64,000 nucleotides of DNA from Pseudofrankia inefficax (lineage in GTDB: Bacteria > Actinomycetota > Actinomycetes > Frankiales > Frankiaceae), in contig NC_014666.1 in NCBI RefSeq assembly GCF_000166135.1, positions 2,356,001 to 2,420,000 on the forward strand. The letters are read 5' to 3'. Under the pieces are notes generated by a model. It searched no databases and was not told where the DNA came from. It was given only the letters and a program-made list of their open reading frames with translations. This document shows, piece after piece, positions 44,222-52,843 of this stretch. The stretch's first letter is position 1. The number at the start of each line of letters is the position of its first letter. The position numbers were made by a program, and so were the translations under genes.

Positions 44222-47200
44222 GTGCCCGACGACACTTTGACTCCCGGCGACGACAACCTGACAGCGGCCGCGGCGGAGGAATCCACCGCTGCGCCCCGGC
44301 GCCGCCGCGCGGCTGGCCGGCCCGCCGGCCCACCGGCCGAGCTGTCCCCTGACGTCGCGACCACCGCCGTCCCAGCCGTGACCGACGAGGCGGACGAGGC
44401 TCCGGTGACCGCCACGGCGGCCCCGGAGCCGGCGCCCGCCGAGCTCGCGTCCACCGAGACGGCCCCCACCGACACCGCGTCCACCGACACCGCGTCCACC
44501 GAGGACGGGTCCACCGAGACGGTGTCCGACGAGGACGCGCCCGACGAGGACGTGACCGGGCAGGGCGAGGTCGACCAGCCGGCCAGCCCGGCCGTGACCG
44601 AGGCCGACCAGCCGGCTGCGCCGGTCGCGGGCGGGTCGGTCGAAACCGCCCCGGCCGCCGAGCCGGAGCGCAGGCCCCGCACCCGTCGAGCCGTTCGCGC
44701 GGTTCTCACGCCGACCGTCCCGCTGGAGCCGGCCGCCGCGCGGCCTGGCGATGGCGCCGAGCCCGCGGCTGTTCAGCCGAGTGCGACGGCTTCGGCCGAC
44801 GTGGCCGCCTCGACCGACGGGGCCGGCGAGCCGGCCGAGCCGGCGGCGCCGCCCGCCCGGCGGCGGGCACGCGCCGGCCGCCGCGTCGCGTCCGCCCCTC
44901 CGGAGTCACCGGAGACTCCGGCTGCCGGGGAGCCCCAGGAAGCCGCGGTGGCCGCCGCGACCGAGGCCGCCGTTTCCGACACCGCCGTTCCCGACACCGC
45001 TGAGGCGCAGCCCGCGGCCGACGCCGAGAGCGCGCCGCCGGCCGAGGCCGAGCCGGCCGCCGCCCCACGTACGCGGCGCCGACGGGCCCGTGCCGCCGAG
45101 CCGGCAGCCGTGGCCGAGCCGGCTGAGTCCACTGAGTCCGCCGAGCCCGGCGAGGACGCGGGCTCCGCCGAGCCTGCGGCGCAGGCCGCCGAGCCAGCCG
45201 CCGAGCCCGCCGCGGAGACGTCCACCAGGCGGTCGCGGTCGGTGGCTCCGCAGTGGAGCGCGCAGGCGCAGCCGTTCCTGACCGGGTTCGACGCCGAGCC
45301 GGCCGCCCCCCGGATGACCCGGCGGCCGATCACCGCCGTGACCTTCCAGGCCCCCGACCTGGCTGCCCGCGAGCCGGCCGCCCCGCGTGGGCGTGACCGC
45401 GAGGCGGAGCGGCGTCCCGGCCGGCCCGTCCGGGAGGCCGAGGTCGAGGAGACCGAGGAGCCGACCGCCGTCGTCCCCGCGGAGGAGGAGACCAGCCAGG
45501 CCGAGGAGCCCGAGGCGGTCGACGCCGCCGACGCGTCGCTGGACGACGCCGACCTGGCCGGCACCAGGCGCCGGCGCCGTGGCCGCCGTGGCCGCGGCCG
45601 GGCGCGCGGCGAGGACGAGCTCGACGCCTCCGAGGCCGAGGACACCCCCGAGGCCGCCGCTGACACCGACGACGCCCGCGCCCAGTCCGACGACGAGGGC
45701 GACGAACCGCTCGCGCTGGACACGGACGAAGAGGACGAGGACGAGGACGATCGCGCCGGCTCGCGTCGCCGTCGCCGTCGCCGCAGGCGGGCCACGACGG
45801 GCGAGGACGCCTCCGGGGCGCCGGACGACCCGCCGAACACCGTCGTGCACGTCCGCGAGACCCGGCGCGACGACGACCTGGTCCGCGGCGTCAGCGGCTC
45901 GACCCGGCTGGAGGCCAAGCGCCAGCGCCGGAGGGAGGGCCGGGACAGCGGCCGGCGCCGCCCGCCGATCGTCACCGAGGCGGAGTTCCTGGCCCGCCGC
46001 GAGTCGGTCGAGCGCCGGATGCTGGTCCGCCACGCCGGTGACCGCACCCAGATCGCGGTCCTCGAGGACGGCGTGCTCGTCGAGCACTTCGTCACCCGGG
46101 CCAGCTCCGCGTCCTACGCGGGCAACGTCTACCTCGGCCGGGTCCAGAACGTGCTGGCCAGCATGGAGGCGGCGTTCGTCGACGTCGGCAAGGGCCGCAA
46201 CGCGGTCCTCTACGCCGGCGAGGTCAACTACGACGCCTCCGGCCTGGAGGGCAGGCCGCGCAAGATCGAGCAGGTGCTCAAGCCGGGCCAGTCCGTGCTC
46301 GTCCAGGTCTCCAAGGATCCGATCGGCCACAAGGGCGCCCGGCTGACCAGCCAGATCAGCCTGCCGGGCCGCTACCTCGTCTACGTGCCGGACGGCCAGA
46401 ACGCCGGGATCAGCCGCAAGCTGCCCGATGTCGAGCGCTCCCGGCTCAAGAGCATCCTGAAGAAGATCACCCCCGAGGACGGTGGCGTGATCGTGCGGAC
46501 CGCCGCCGAGGGCGCGAGCGAACAGGAGCTCGAGCGCGACATCGAACGCCTGGCCGCGCAGTGGGAGGACATCTCCCGCAAGGCGCAGAAGGCCTCCGCG
46601 CCGGCCCTGCTCTACGGCGAGCCGGACCTCGTCGTCCGAGTGATCCGGGACATCTTCAACGAGGACTTCACCGAGCTGCTCGTGCAGGGCTCGGGCGAGG
46701 CCGAGCAGATCGAGAGCTACGTCGACCTGGTCGCTCCGGACCTTCGCAACCGGGTCCGCCGGCACGTCGGGACGACCGACCTGTTCACCGAGTACCGCGT
46801 CGACGAGCAGCTCGCCAAGGCGCTCGACCGCAAGGTCTGGCTGCCCTCGGGTGGCTCGCTGGTGATCGACCGGACCGAGGCCATGACGGTCGTCGACGTC
46901 AACACCGGCAAGTTCACCGGCAAGGGCGGCAACCTCGAGGAGACCGTCACCAAGAACAACCTCGAGGCGGCCGAGGAGATCGTCCGCCAGCTGCGGCTGC
47001 GCGACATCGGCGGCATCATCGTCATCGACTTCATCGACATGGTCCTGGAGAGCAACCGGGAGCTGGTGCTGCGTCGGCTCACCGAGTGTCTCGGCCGGGA
47101 CAGGACCCGCCATCAGGTCGCCGAGGTGACCAGCCTCGGGCTCGTCCAGATGACCCGCAAGCGGGTCGGCCAGGGCCTGCTGGAGGCCTACAGCGAGCCG

Positions 47201-47914
47201 TGCGCGCACTGCAACGGGCGCGGGGTGCTCATCCACCTGGACGGTCACCACGCCCAGGCGCCTGTCCCGCCGATCCCGGCACCGCCGCTGCGCCGCGCCG
47301 GCCGGCGCGGCTCGGCCGGCGCCGCACCGGCGGCCGAGCTGGACGAGTCGATTCTCGGCGAACCCGAGGGCGTCGACGAGCGGACCGCGAGCCTCGCGTC
47401 CGAGGACGAGGCCGCGGGCGACCGTGACGGCGGCCGCGCCGCCGTGGAGACCGGCGAGGCCGGCACGGCGCGGGAGGGCCGGCGCACCCGCCGGGCCCGC
47501 CGGGCCGCGACGAGTCCCGTCATCGCCGTGGCGGACACGGTCAGCGTCGAGGCGGCCGGGCCCGACGGCACAGCAGCGCAGGCCGGGGCGCCGGTCACCG
47601 AGTCCCACGCCACGGGCTGGCCGGGCGGCATCGCCGGGGCTGGCCAGCACGAGGCGGCCAGCGGCGAGCCCGCTGGTCTCGGCTGGCCGGTCGCCAACGG
47701 GTCTGTCGTGCCGGTGGAGAGTGACCACAAAGCGGGCGTGAACGGCGCGAGCGCCGACGACGCGGGGCCGACCGTGTTCGCGAACTCCGCCGATCCGGAC
47801 AGCGCCGCGGTCGGCTCGGAGTCGGGCGGTGGCCGTGGCCGCCGGCCGCGCCGGGCCTCGCGCCCGGTCGCGAAGCCGGCCGAGTCGGTCGAGGCGACCG
47901 CCTCCGCCGAGTAA
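44222..47914 (+). CDS. rne: Ribonuclease E/G with a long acidic N-terminal extension
   Basis: A 1230-residue RNase E/G. The catalytic core begins near residue 600 (MLVRHAGDRTQIAVLEDG), with S1 domain (YAGNVYLGRVQNVLASMEAAFVDVGKGRNAVLY), DNase-I-like subdomain with VDVNTGKFTGK and DIGGIIVIDFIDM (metal-binding Asp residues), and Zn-link CAHC. It cuts single-stranded RNA for mRNA decay and rRNA/tRNA maturation. The first ~595 residues are low-complexity Ala/Glu/Pro/Asp/Arg with basic clusters ([14 protein letters not shown]-type), and the C-terminal ~200 residues are also disordered. Actinobacterial RNase E often places its flexible arm at the N-terminus, so the layout is expected though long. 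GTG start without a strong ribosome binding site. Confidence 0.93.
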   Translation: MPDDTLTPGDDNLTAAAAEESTAAPRRRRAAGRPAGPPAELSPDVATTAVPAVTDEADEAPVTATAAPEPAPAELASTETAPTDTASTDTASTEDGSTETVSDEDAPDEDVTGQGEVDQPASPAVTEADQPAAPVAGGSVETAPAAEPERRPRTRRAVRAVLTPTVPLEPAAARPGDGAEPAAVQPSATASADVAASTDGAGEPAEPAAPPARRRARAGRRVASAPPESPETPAAGEPQEAAVAAATEAAVSDTAVPDTAEAQPAADAESAPPAEAEPAAAPRTRRRRARAAEPAAVAEPAESTESAEPGEDAGSAEPAAQAAEPAAEPAAETSTRRSRSVAPQWSAQAQPFLTGFDAEPAAPRMTRRPITAVTFQAPDLAAREPAAPRGRDREAERRPGRPVREAEVEETEEPTAVVPAEEETSQAEEPEAVDAADASLDDADLAGTRRRRRGRRGRGRARGEDELDASEAEDTPEAAADTDDARAQSDDEGDEPLALDTDEEDEDEDDRAGSRRRRRRRRRATTGEDASGAPDDPPNTVVHVRETRRDDDLVRGVSGSTRLEAKRQRRREGRDSGRRRPPIVTEAEFLARRESVERRMLVRHAGDRTQIAVLEDGVLVEHFVTRASSASYAGNVYLGRVQNVLASMEAAFVDVGKGRNAVLYAGEVNYDASGLEGRPRKIEQVLKPGQSVLVQVSKDPIGHKGARLTSQISLPGRYLVYVPDGQNAGISRKLPDVERSRLKSILKKITPEDGGVIVRTAAEGASEQELERDIERLAAQWEDISRKAQKASAPALLYGEPDLVVRVIRDIFNEDFTELLVQGSGEAEQIESYVDLVAPDLRNRVRRHVGTTDLFTEYRVDEQLAKALDRKVWLPSGGSLVIDRTEAMTVVDVNTGKFTGKGGNLEETVTKNNLEAAEEIVRQLRLRDIGGIIVIDFIDMVLESNRELVLRRLTECLGRDRTRHQVAEVTSLGLVQMTRKRVGQGLLEAYSEPCAHCNGRGVLIHLDGHHAQAPVPPIPAPPLRRAGRRGSAGAAPAAELDESILGEPEGVDERTASLASEDEAAGDRDGGRAAVETGEAGTAREGRRTRRARRAATSPVIAVADTVSVEAAGPDGTAAQAGAPVTESHATGWPGGIAGAGQHEAASGEPAGLGWPVANGSVVPVESDHKAGVNGASADDAGPTVFANSADPDSAAVGSESGGGRGRRPRRASRPVAKPAESVEATASAE

Positions 47915-48036
47915 CGACTGCCCCGCGAGTCACCGCGCAAGTAGCGGCGGAGCGCGGAGCACTGATGCCCTTGCCCGAGCCGGGGCCAGCCGAGTCAGGC
48001 TGGTCCCGGCAGAGGCGCGCGTGAGCGAGGACTGTT

Positions 48037-48109
48037 GATCGCGATTTTGGCCCTCTGGTGGTTGTTGGTTGGGCCGTAACGCGACCCTGGGAGGGCCGAA
48101 ACGGCGATC
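48037..48109. repeat. Long-hairpin repeat, family B, copy 2
   Basis: Arms 48037-48062 and 48084-48109 match the copy at 30847-30919, with the same core TTTTGGCCCTC ... GAGGGCCGAAACGGCGATC. The outer half of the stem is more degenerate here. It lies between the convergent rne and small membrane protein genes and may act as a terminator for both. Confidence 0.65.
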
Positions 48110-48119
48110 GTGGCTCGTC

Positions 48120-48635
48120 TCAGGCGACGTGGCGTCCGATTCGTGGGCCCGGCGCGGCTGCCGGGCGTTCGCGGCGCAGCGGCCCGCGCCGGCCCAGGCC
48201 CAGGCCCAGGCCCAGATGGTGAAGCCGGCCGGCCGCGGAAGTGGTTCCGGAGGCCGGTGGCGCGGCGTCGGCCCTGGGCGAGGGGTGCCCGGCGGTGTCG
48301 CGGCGGGACAGGGCATCGTGGCCGGCCTCGGCGAGCATCCGGTCGAGGATCGCGCGGGACTGGTGCAGCGCGCCGTCCACCGCCGCCCGGGCACGATCCT
48401 GATCGCCGAGCTGGAGCGCGTAGGTGGCGACGACGAGCGTCTGCACCAGGTCGTCCTGGTCGCCCAGGTGAGCGGCCGCGTCGCCCTGCCTGGTCGCGCT
48501 GATCGCGGCCGAGAGCCGGGCCGCGATCACCGGCCCGTGCAGCATGAGCCAGCAGGCCAGCGGAACCGCCAGAAGGGCGACGAGCGCGACTGTGCCGGCG
48601 ACCCAGGCCACCGTCTCCCACGCCGCCTCGGTCAT
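48120..48635 (-). CDS. Small single-span membrane protein of unknown function
   Basis: A 171-residue protein with one N-terminal membrane span (VAWVAGTVALVALLAVPLACWLML, about 9-32) and a cytoplasmic helical part (LGDQDDLVQTLVVATYALQLGDQDRARAAVDGALHQSRAILDRML). The C-terminal part includes a GLGLGLG run made by four GGCCCA hexamers at 48191-48214, a likely length-variable site. The frame continues upstream to 48728; the ATG at 48635 is chosen because it puts the span at the N-terminus with GGCAGGG upstream. I do not recognise a family. It converges on rne and is placed between rne and rplU. Confidence 0.5.
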   Translation of the reverse strand: MTEAAWETVAWVAGTVALVALLAVPLACWLMLHGPVIAARLSAAISATRQGDAAAHLGDQDDLVQTLVVATYALQLGDQDRARAAVDGALHQSRAILDRMLAEAGHDALSRRDTAGHPSPRADAAPPASGTTSAAGRLHHLGLGLGLGRRGPLRRERPAAAPGPRIGRHVA

Positions 48636-49195
48636 CGCCCTGCCGCCGTGTTCATGTCCGTCCTCCCCGGCCCGCCGGACACCTCCGTCGTAGTCTCCAT
48701 GGTTCCCCGGCGCGTAGATCGTGGCCATGACACGTCTGGATCACCCGGGTGTGATCCGCCGCTAGGCCCGGAGTCACCCGGCTGGACCCGCCGATGTACC
48801 CATCTGGACTGGCTATCAACGCAAAGTAACCAGGAAAGTGGGCAGCTTCCGCGACGTGTGGAGTTCCGTCATCGAGAGGCTGCGACCCGCGCGGAAGGTC
48901 GACACCGGCGGGAGTCGATCGAGCGGTGGCGGTGCGCACCAACGGTCCAGCGACCTGTAAGGTGGAGCGACACGGGGTAGGTTTGGTGCCCACTCCGAAC
49001 GGGCGTGTGCCCGCTACCAGCGTGATGTCAGGTTCAGGCGCCGTCAGGTCGAGGTGCCGACCGGTTGAGGTGTTACCGACCGGGCGAGCGTCTGGAGCGA
49101 GGCCGCCGCGCACGGGTCGTGGGGCGCCCTGAGGAGATCAGCTCGCGCGACGGTCGGTTGATGTGGCGCGCGGGCCACAGGAGCAGGGAGAACTG
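48636..49195. other. Promoter/leader region of rplU
   Basis: About 560 bases between the divergent small membrane protein gene and rplU. No gene is supported. The last part contains AGGGAG before the rplU GTG. I see no known ribosomal-protein leader structure with confidence. Confidence 0.45.
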
Positions 49196-49513
49196 GTGTA
49201 CGCGGTCGTTGCCAGCGGTGGCAAGCAGCACAGGATCGCCGTCGGCGATGTGGTCGATGTCGAGCTTCTGCCGGGTGAGCCGGGCGCGGCCGTGAACCTG
49301 AAGCCAGTGCTTCTGGTCGACGGGGAGTCGGTCACCACCGACCTGGCCGCCTTGGCCGCGGCCGAGGTGACGGCCGAGGTCGTCGGCATCGTCAAGGGTC
49401 CGAAGATCCGGATCCACAAGTTCAAGAACAAGACCGGCTACCACAAGCGGCAGGGTCACCGTCAGAAGTTCACCCGGTTGAAGGTCACCGGCATCGAGAC
49501 CAAGAAGGCCTGA
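49196..49513 (+). CDS. rplU: 50S ribosomal protein L21
   Basis: A 105-residue L21, normal length: [25 protein letters not shown] at the start and [31 protein letters not shown] in the rRNA-binding C-terminal part. The GTG at 49196 has AGGGAG upstream; an in-frame ATG at 49163 would add 11 residues not found in L21. rpmA follows after five bases, then obg and proB. Confidence 0.96.
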   Translation: MYAVVASGGKQHRIAVGDVVDVELLPGEPGAAVNLKPVLLVDGESVTTDLAALAAAEVTAEVVGIVKGPKIRIHKFKNKTGYHKRQGHRQKFTRLKVTGIETKKA

Positions 49514-49518
49514 GCGAG

Positions 49519-49782
49519 ATGGCGCACAAGAAGGGCGCGAGCTCCTCGCGCAACGGTCGTGACTCCAACGCCCAGCGGCTGGGCGTCAAGCGGTTCGGTG
49601 GCCAGTACGTGAAGGCGGGCGAGATCCTGGTCCGCCAGCGCGGCACGCACTTCCACCCGGGCGCGCTGGTCGGGCGCGGCAAGGACGACACGCTGTTCGC
49701 CCTGGCCGAGGGCCACGTTCAGTTCGGCACCCGCGGTGGTCGCCGGGTCATCAACGTGCTCGCGCTCGAGCCCGCGGCCTAG
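49519..49782 (+). CDS. rpmA: 50S ribosomal protein L27
   Basis: An 87-residue L27 beginning [29 protein letters not shown], with the N-terminal tail that reaches the peptidyl-transferase centre; [15 protein letters not shown] is the signature. No cleavable N-terminal extension of the Firmicutes type is present. The start codon follows the rplU stop by five bases. Confidence 0.97.
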   Translation: MAHKKGASSSRNGRDSNAQRLGVKRFGGQYVKAGEILVRQRGTHFHPGALVGRGKDDTLFALAEGHVQFGTRGGRRVINVLALEPAA

Positions 49783-49923
49783 TTTTCGTTCGCGCCGAAG
49801 CCGCGCTGGGCACGGGGACCGTTGCCTGGCGCGGCTTCAGTCATGTCCGGGCTCCCGCGCGCGAGACCGCGGACGCAACCGTAGTACCGGCCGCAGGGCT
49901 GGCAGACCAGGAGAGGCCAGGCA

Positions 49924-51681
49924 GTGCCGACGTTCGTCGACCGGGTGGTTCTGCACGCCGCCGCCGGTGACGGCGGGCACGGGTGTGCGTCCATCCACCG
50001 GGAGAAGTTCAAGCCGCTGGGCGGCCCTGACGGTGGCAACGGTGGCCGCGGTGGCGACATCCGCCTCGTGGTCGACCCGGGCGTGACCACCCTGCTGGAC
50101 TTCCACTTCCATCCGCACCGGCGGGCCACCAGCGGCCGGCCGGGCCAGGGCTCCAACAAGAGCGGCGCCGACGGCGAGGACATGGTCCTCCCGGTGCCCG
50201 ACGGCACGGTCGTGCTCACGCCGGACGGCGACGAGATCATCGACCTCGTCGGGCTGGGCAGCACGTTCGTGCTCGCTCAGGGCGGCCGCGGCGGCCGGGG
50301 GAACGCGGCACTGGCGTCGTCCAGGCGCAAGGCGCCCGGGTTCGCCGAGCTGGGCGAGCCGGGGGAGAGCCTCGACGCCGTCCTCGAGCTCAAGTCGGTC
50401 GCCGACGTGGCGCTGGTCGGCTACCCGAGCGCCGGCAAGTCGTCGCTGGTCTCGGTGCTGTCGGCGGCCAAGCCCAAGATCGCCGAATACCCGTTCACCA
50501 CACTGGTGCCGAACCTGGGCGTGGCCCAGGCCGGCGACCTGCCGCCCTACACCGTCGCCGACGTGCCCGGCCTCATCCCGGGCGCGAGCCAGGGCCGCGG
50601 CCTGGGGCTGGAGTTCCTCCGCCACATCGAGCGCTGCTCGGTGATCGTCCATGTGCTCGACTGCGCCACCCTGGACCCGGGCCGGGACCCACTGTCCGAT
50701 CTGGACACCATCGAGCACGAGCTGGCGGCGTACTCGGCCGATCTCGCCGGCAGGCCGCGTCTCGTCGTCCTCAACAAGATCGACGTCCCCGACGCCCGTG
50801 AGCTCGCGGAGATGGTCACCGCCGACCTGCGGTCCCGGGGCCTCGAGGTCTTCTCGATCAGCTCGGCGACCCGGGAGGGCGTGCGGCAGCTGTCGCTGTA
50901 CCTCGCCGGGATGGTCGCCGAGCACCGGCGCTCGACGCCGGTCCAGGCGGCGACCCGGATCGTGCTGCGCCCGAAGGCCGTCAACGAGGTCGAGTTCGCG
51001 GTCCGCGCCCTCGACGGCGGGTACGTCGTCACCGGCGCGAAGCCGTTGCGCTGGGTCCGTCAGACCGACTTCACCAACGACGAGGCGATCGGCTTCCTCG
51101 CCGACCGGCTCGCCCGGCTCGGCGTCGAGGCAGAGCTCGCGAAGCTCGGCGCCGAGGCAGGCGCCGAGGTCACGATCGGCGACGTCACGTTCGACTGGGA
51201 GCCGACGCTGTCCGGCCGCGGGGCCCTCGCCCAGTACGCGACCAGCCGGGCCGAAGCCGAGACCGCCGGGGTCGCCACCGTCGGCGGCAGCGGCGCCCGG
51301 CGCGCCACCGAGCCCGTCATGGGCCCGCGCGGCACCGACGACCGGCTGCGTACCTCCGTCCGGCTGACCCGCGCCGAGCGGCTGGCCCGCCGGGCCGGGG
51401 TGGCCGTCGACGAGGACGAGGCGGATGCCGCGTTCGCGTCCGCCGCCGAGGGCGACGAGGTCTTCGTCGACGAGGACGGTGTCGTCACCCGAGCCGTCCC
51501 GCGGGACGCCGGCTGGGACGACGCCGTCTGGAACGAGGACGACGACGAAGACGAGGACGACGCGGACTGGGACGACGACGCCACGGGTGACGACGGCCCG
51601 ACGGTGGTCTGGGTCGGCGACGACGGCCAGGAGACGCCCGGCGCTCCCGCCACAGCCGCCCGGGACGAGGACGAGAGCTGA
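49924..51681 (+). CDS. obg: GTPase Obg (ribosome assembly, CgtA)
   Basis: A 585-residue Obg GTPase. Gly-rich Obg fold at the N-terminus ([31 protein letters not shown]), G domain with G1 GYPSAGKSS near 166-174, G3 DVPGLI and G4 NKID, and a C-terminal OCT domain ([37 protein letters not shown]). After OCT comes a ~150-residue Ala/Asp/Glu-rich tail ending in DEDES. It acts in 50S assembly and stress/development control in actinomycetes. GTG start; proB starts one base after the stop. Confidence 0.95.
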   Translation: MPTFVDRVVLHAAAGDGGHGCASIHREKFKPLGGPDGGNGGRGGDIRLVVDPGVTTLLDFHFHPHRRATSGRPGQGSNKSGADGEDMVLPVPDGTVVLTPDGDEIIDLVGLGSTFVLAQGGRGGRGNAALASSRRKAPGFAELGEPGESLDAVLELKSVADVALVGYPSAGKSSLVSVLSAAKPKIAEYPFTTLVPNLGVAQAGDLPPYTVADVPGLIPGASQGRGLGLEFLRHIERCSVIVHVLDCATLDPGRDPLSDLDTIEHELAAYSADLAGRPRLVVLNKIDVPDARELAEMVTADLRSRGLEVFSISSATREGVRQLSLYLAGMVAEHRRSTPVQAATRIVLRPKAVNEVEFAVRALDGGYVVTGAKPLRWVRQTDFTNDEAIGFLADRLARLGVEAELAKLGAEAGAEVTIGDVTFDWEPTLSGRGALAQYATSRAEAETAGVATVGGSGARRATEPVMGPRGTDDRLRTSVRLTRAERLARRAGVAVDEDEADAAFASAAEGDEVFVDEDGVVTRAVPRDAGWDDAVWNEDDDEDEDDADWDDDATGDDGPTVVWVGDDGQETPGAPATAARDEDES

Positions 51682-51682
51682 C

Positions 51683-52798
51683 GTGCGTTCGTTCGTCCAG
51701 AGCGCGCAACGGGTCGTCGTCAAGGTCGGGTCGTCGTCGCTGACCAGCGCCGCCGGCGGGCTGGACGCCGAGCGGCTCGGCGCGCTGGTCCGAGCCGTCC
51801 GCCCGCTGGCCGGCGGTCGGCTGGTCCTGGTGTCCTCCGGCGCGATCGCCGCCGGTCTCGCCCCGTTGGGCCTGTCGCGCCGGCCGCGTGACCTCGCGAC
51901 GCTGCAGGCGGCCGCGAGCGTCGGGCAGAGCGCGTTGGTGCACCAGTACGCGGAGGCGTTCGGCCAGTCCAGCCACCAGGTCGGCCAGGTGCTGCTGACC
52001 GCGACCGACGTGGTCCGGCGGGCCCACTACCGCAACGCCCGCACCGCGCTCGACCGCCTGCTGGAGCTCGGCATCGTCCCGATCATCAACGAGAACGACG
52101 CGGTCGCCACCCAGGAGATCCGGTTCGGCGACAACGACCGGCTCGCCGCGATCGTCGCCCACCTGGTCTCCGCGGACCTGCTGGTGCTGCTGTCCGACGT
52201 GGACGGCGTCTACGACGCGAACCCCCGGCTCGGGCCGGCGAACCTGGTGCGCGAGGTCCGCTCGGACGCCGACCTCGACGGCCTGTCCGCCAAGGGGACC
52301 GGCACGGCCGGCGTCGGCACCGGCGGGATGGCGACGAAGATCGATGCCGCCCGGATGGCGGCGTCCGGCGGGGTCACCACCATCGTGACGTCGACGGCGA
52401 GGGCGGCCGAGGCGCTGACCGGCGCCGAGGTCGGCACGGTCTTCTACCCGACCGGCCCGCGCCGTGCCGCCCGGCTGCTCTGGCTGGCGCACGCCACCGC
52501 GCCGATGGGCCGGCTGCACCTGGACGCCGGCGCGGTCGCCGCGGTGGTGGGGCGCAGCGCGTCCCTGCTCCCCGCGGGCGTGACCTCGGTGGACGGTGAC
52601 TTCTCCGCCGGGGACCCGGTCGAGCTGGTCGACCCGACCGGGCGGGCCGTCGCCCGCGGGCTGGTCGCCTTCGACGCGGACGAGCTGCCCGGCATGCTCG
52701 GGCGCGGCACCGCCGAGCTGGCCGCCGACCTGGGCCCCGGCTACGACCGCGAGGTCGTCCACCGCGACGACCTCGTCCTCCTGCTGCCCTCCCGCTGA
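51683..52798 (+). CDS. proB: Glutamate 5-kinase
   Basis: A 371-residue enzyme, first step of proline synthesis (glutamate to glutamyl-5-phosphate). The amino acid kinase domain shows VVKVGSSSLT, LVSSGAIAAGL, INENDAVAT, FGDNDRLAAIVA and LLSDVDGVYDANP. The C-terminal ~100 residues form the PUA domain (DAGAVAAVVGRSASLLPAGV ... VARGLVAF). GTG one base after the obg stop, so co-transcribed. Its usual neighbour proA is about 7.9 kb further on, beyond sbcDC and a transporter gene. Confidence 0.94.
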   Translation: MRSFVQSAQRVVVKVGSSSLTSAAGGLDAERLGALVRAVRPLAGGRLVLVSSGAIAAGLAPLGLSRRPRDLATLQAAASVGQSALVHQYAEAFGQSSHQVGQVLLTATDVVRRAHYRNARTALDRLLELGIVPIINENDAVATQEIRFGDNDRLAAIVAHLVSADLLVLLSDVDGVYDANPRLGPANLVREVRSDADLDGLSAKGTGTAGVGTGGMATKIDAARMAASGGVTTIVTSTARAAEALTGAEVGTVFYPTGPRRAARLLWLAHATAPMGRLHLDAGAVAAVVGRSASLLPAGVTSVDGDFSAGDPVELVDPTGRAVARGLVAFDADELPGMLGRGTAELAADLGPGYDREVVHRDDLVLLLPSR

Positions 52799-52843
52799 GA
52801 GCGACGGCCAGGGCCGACCGAGGAGGGACGGCACCCGCCCCGG

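Noticed and set aside
48636-49195. An L21 leader riboregulator upstream of rplU
   Set aside because: I could not find a convincing conserved secondary structure by eye, and the described L21 leaders are from other phyla.
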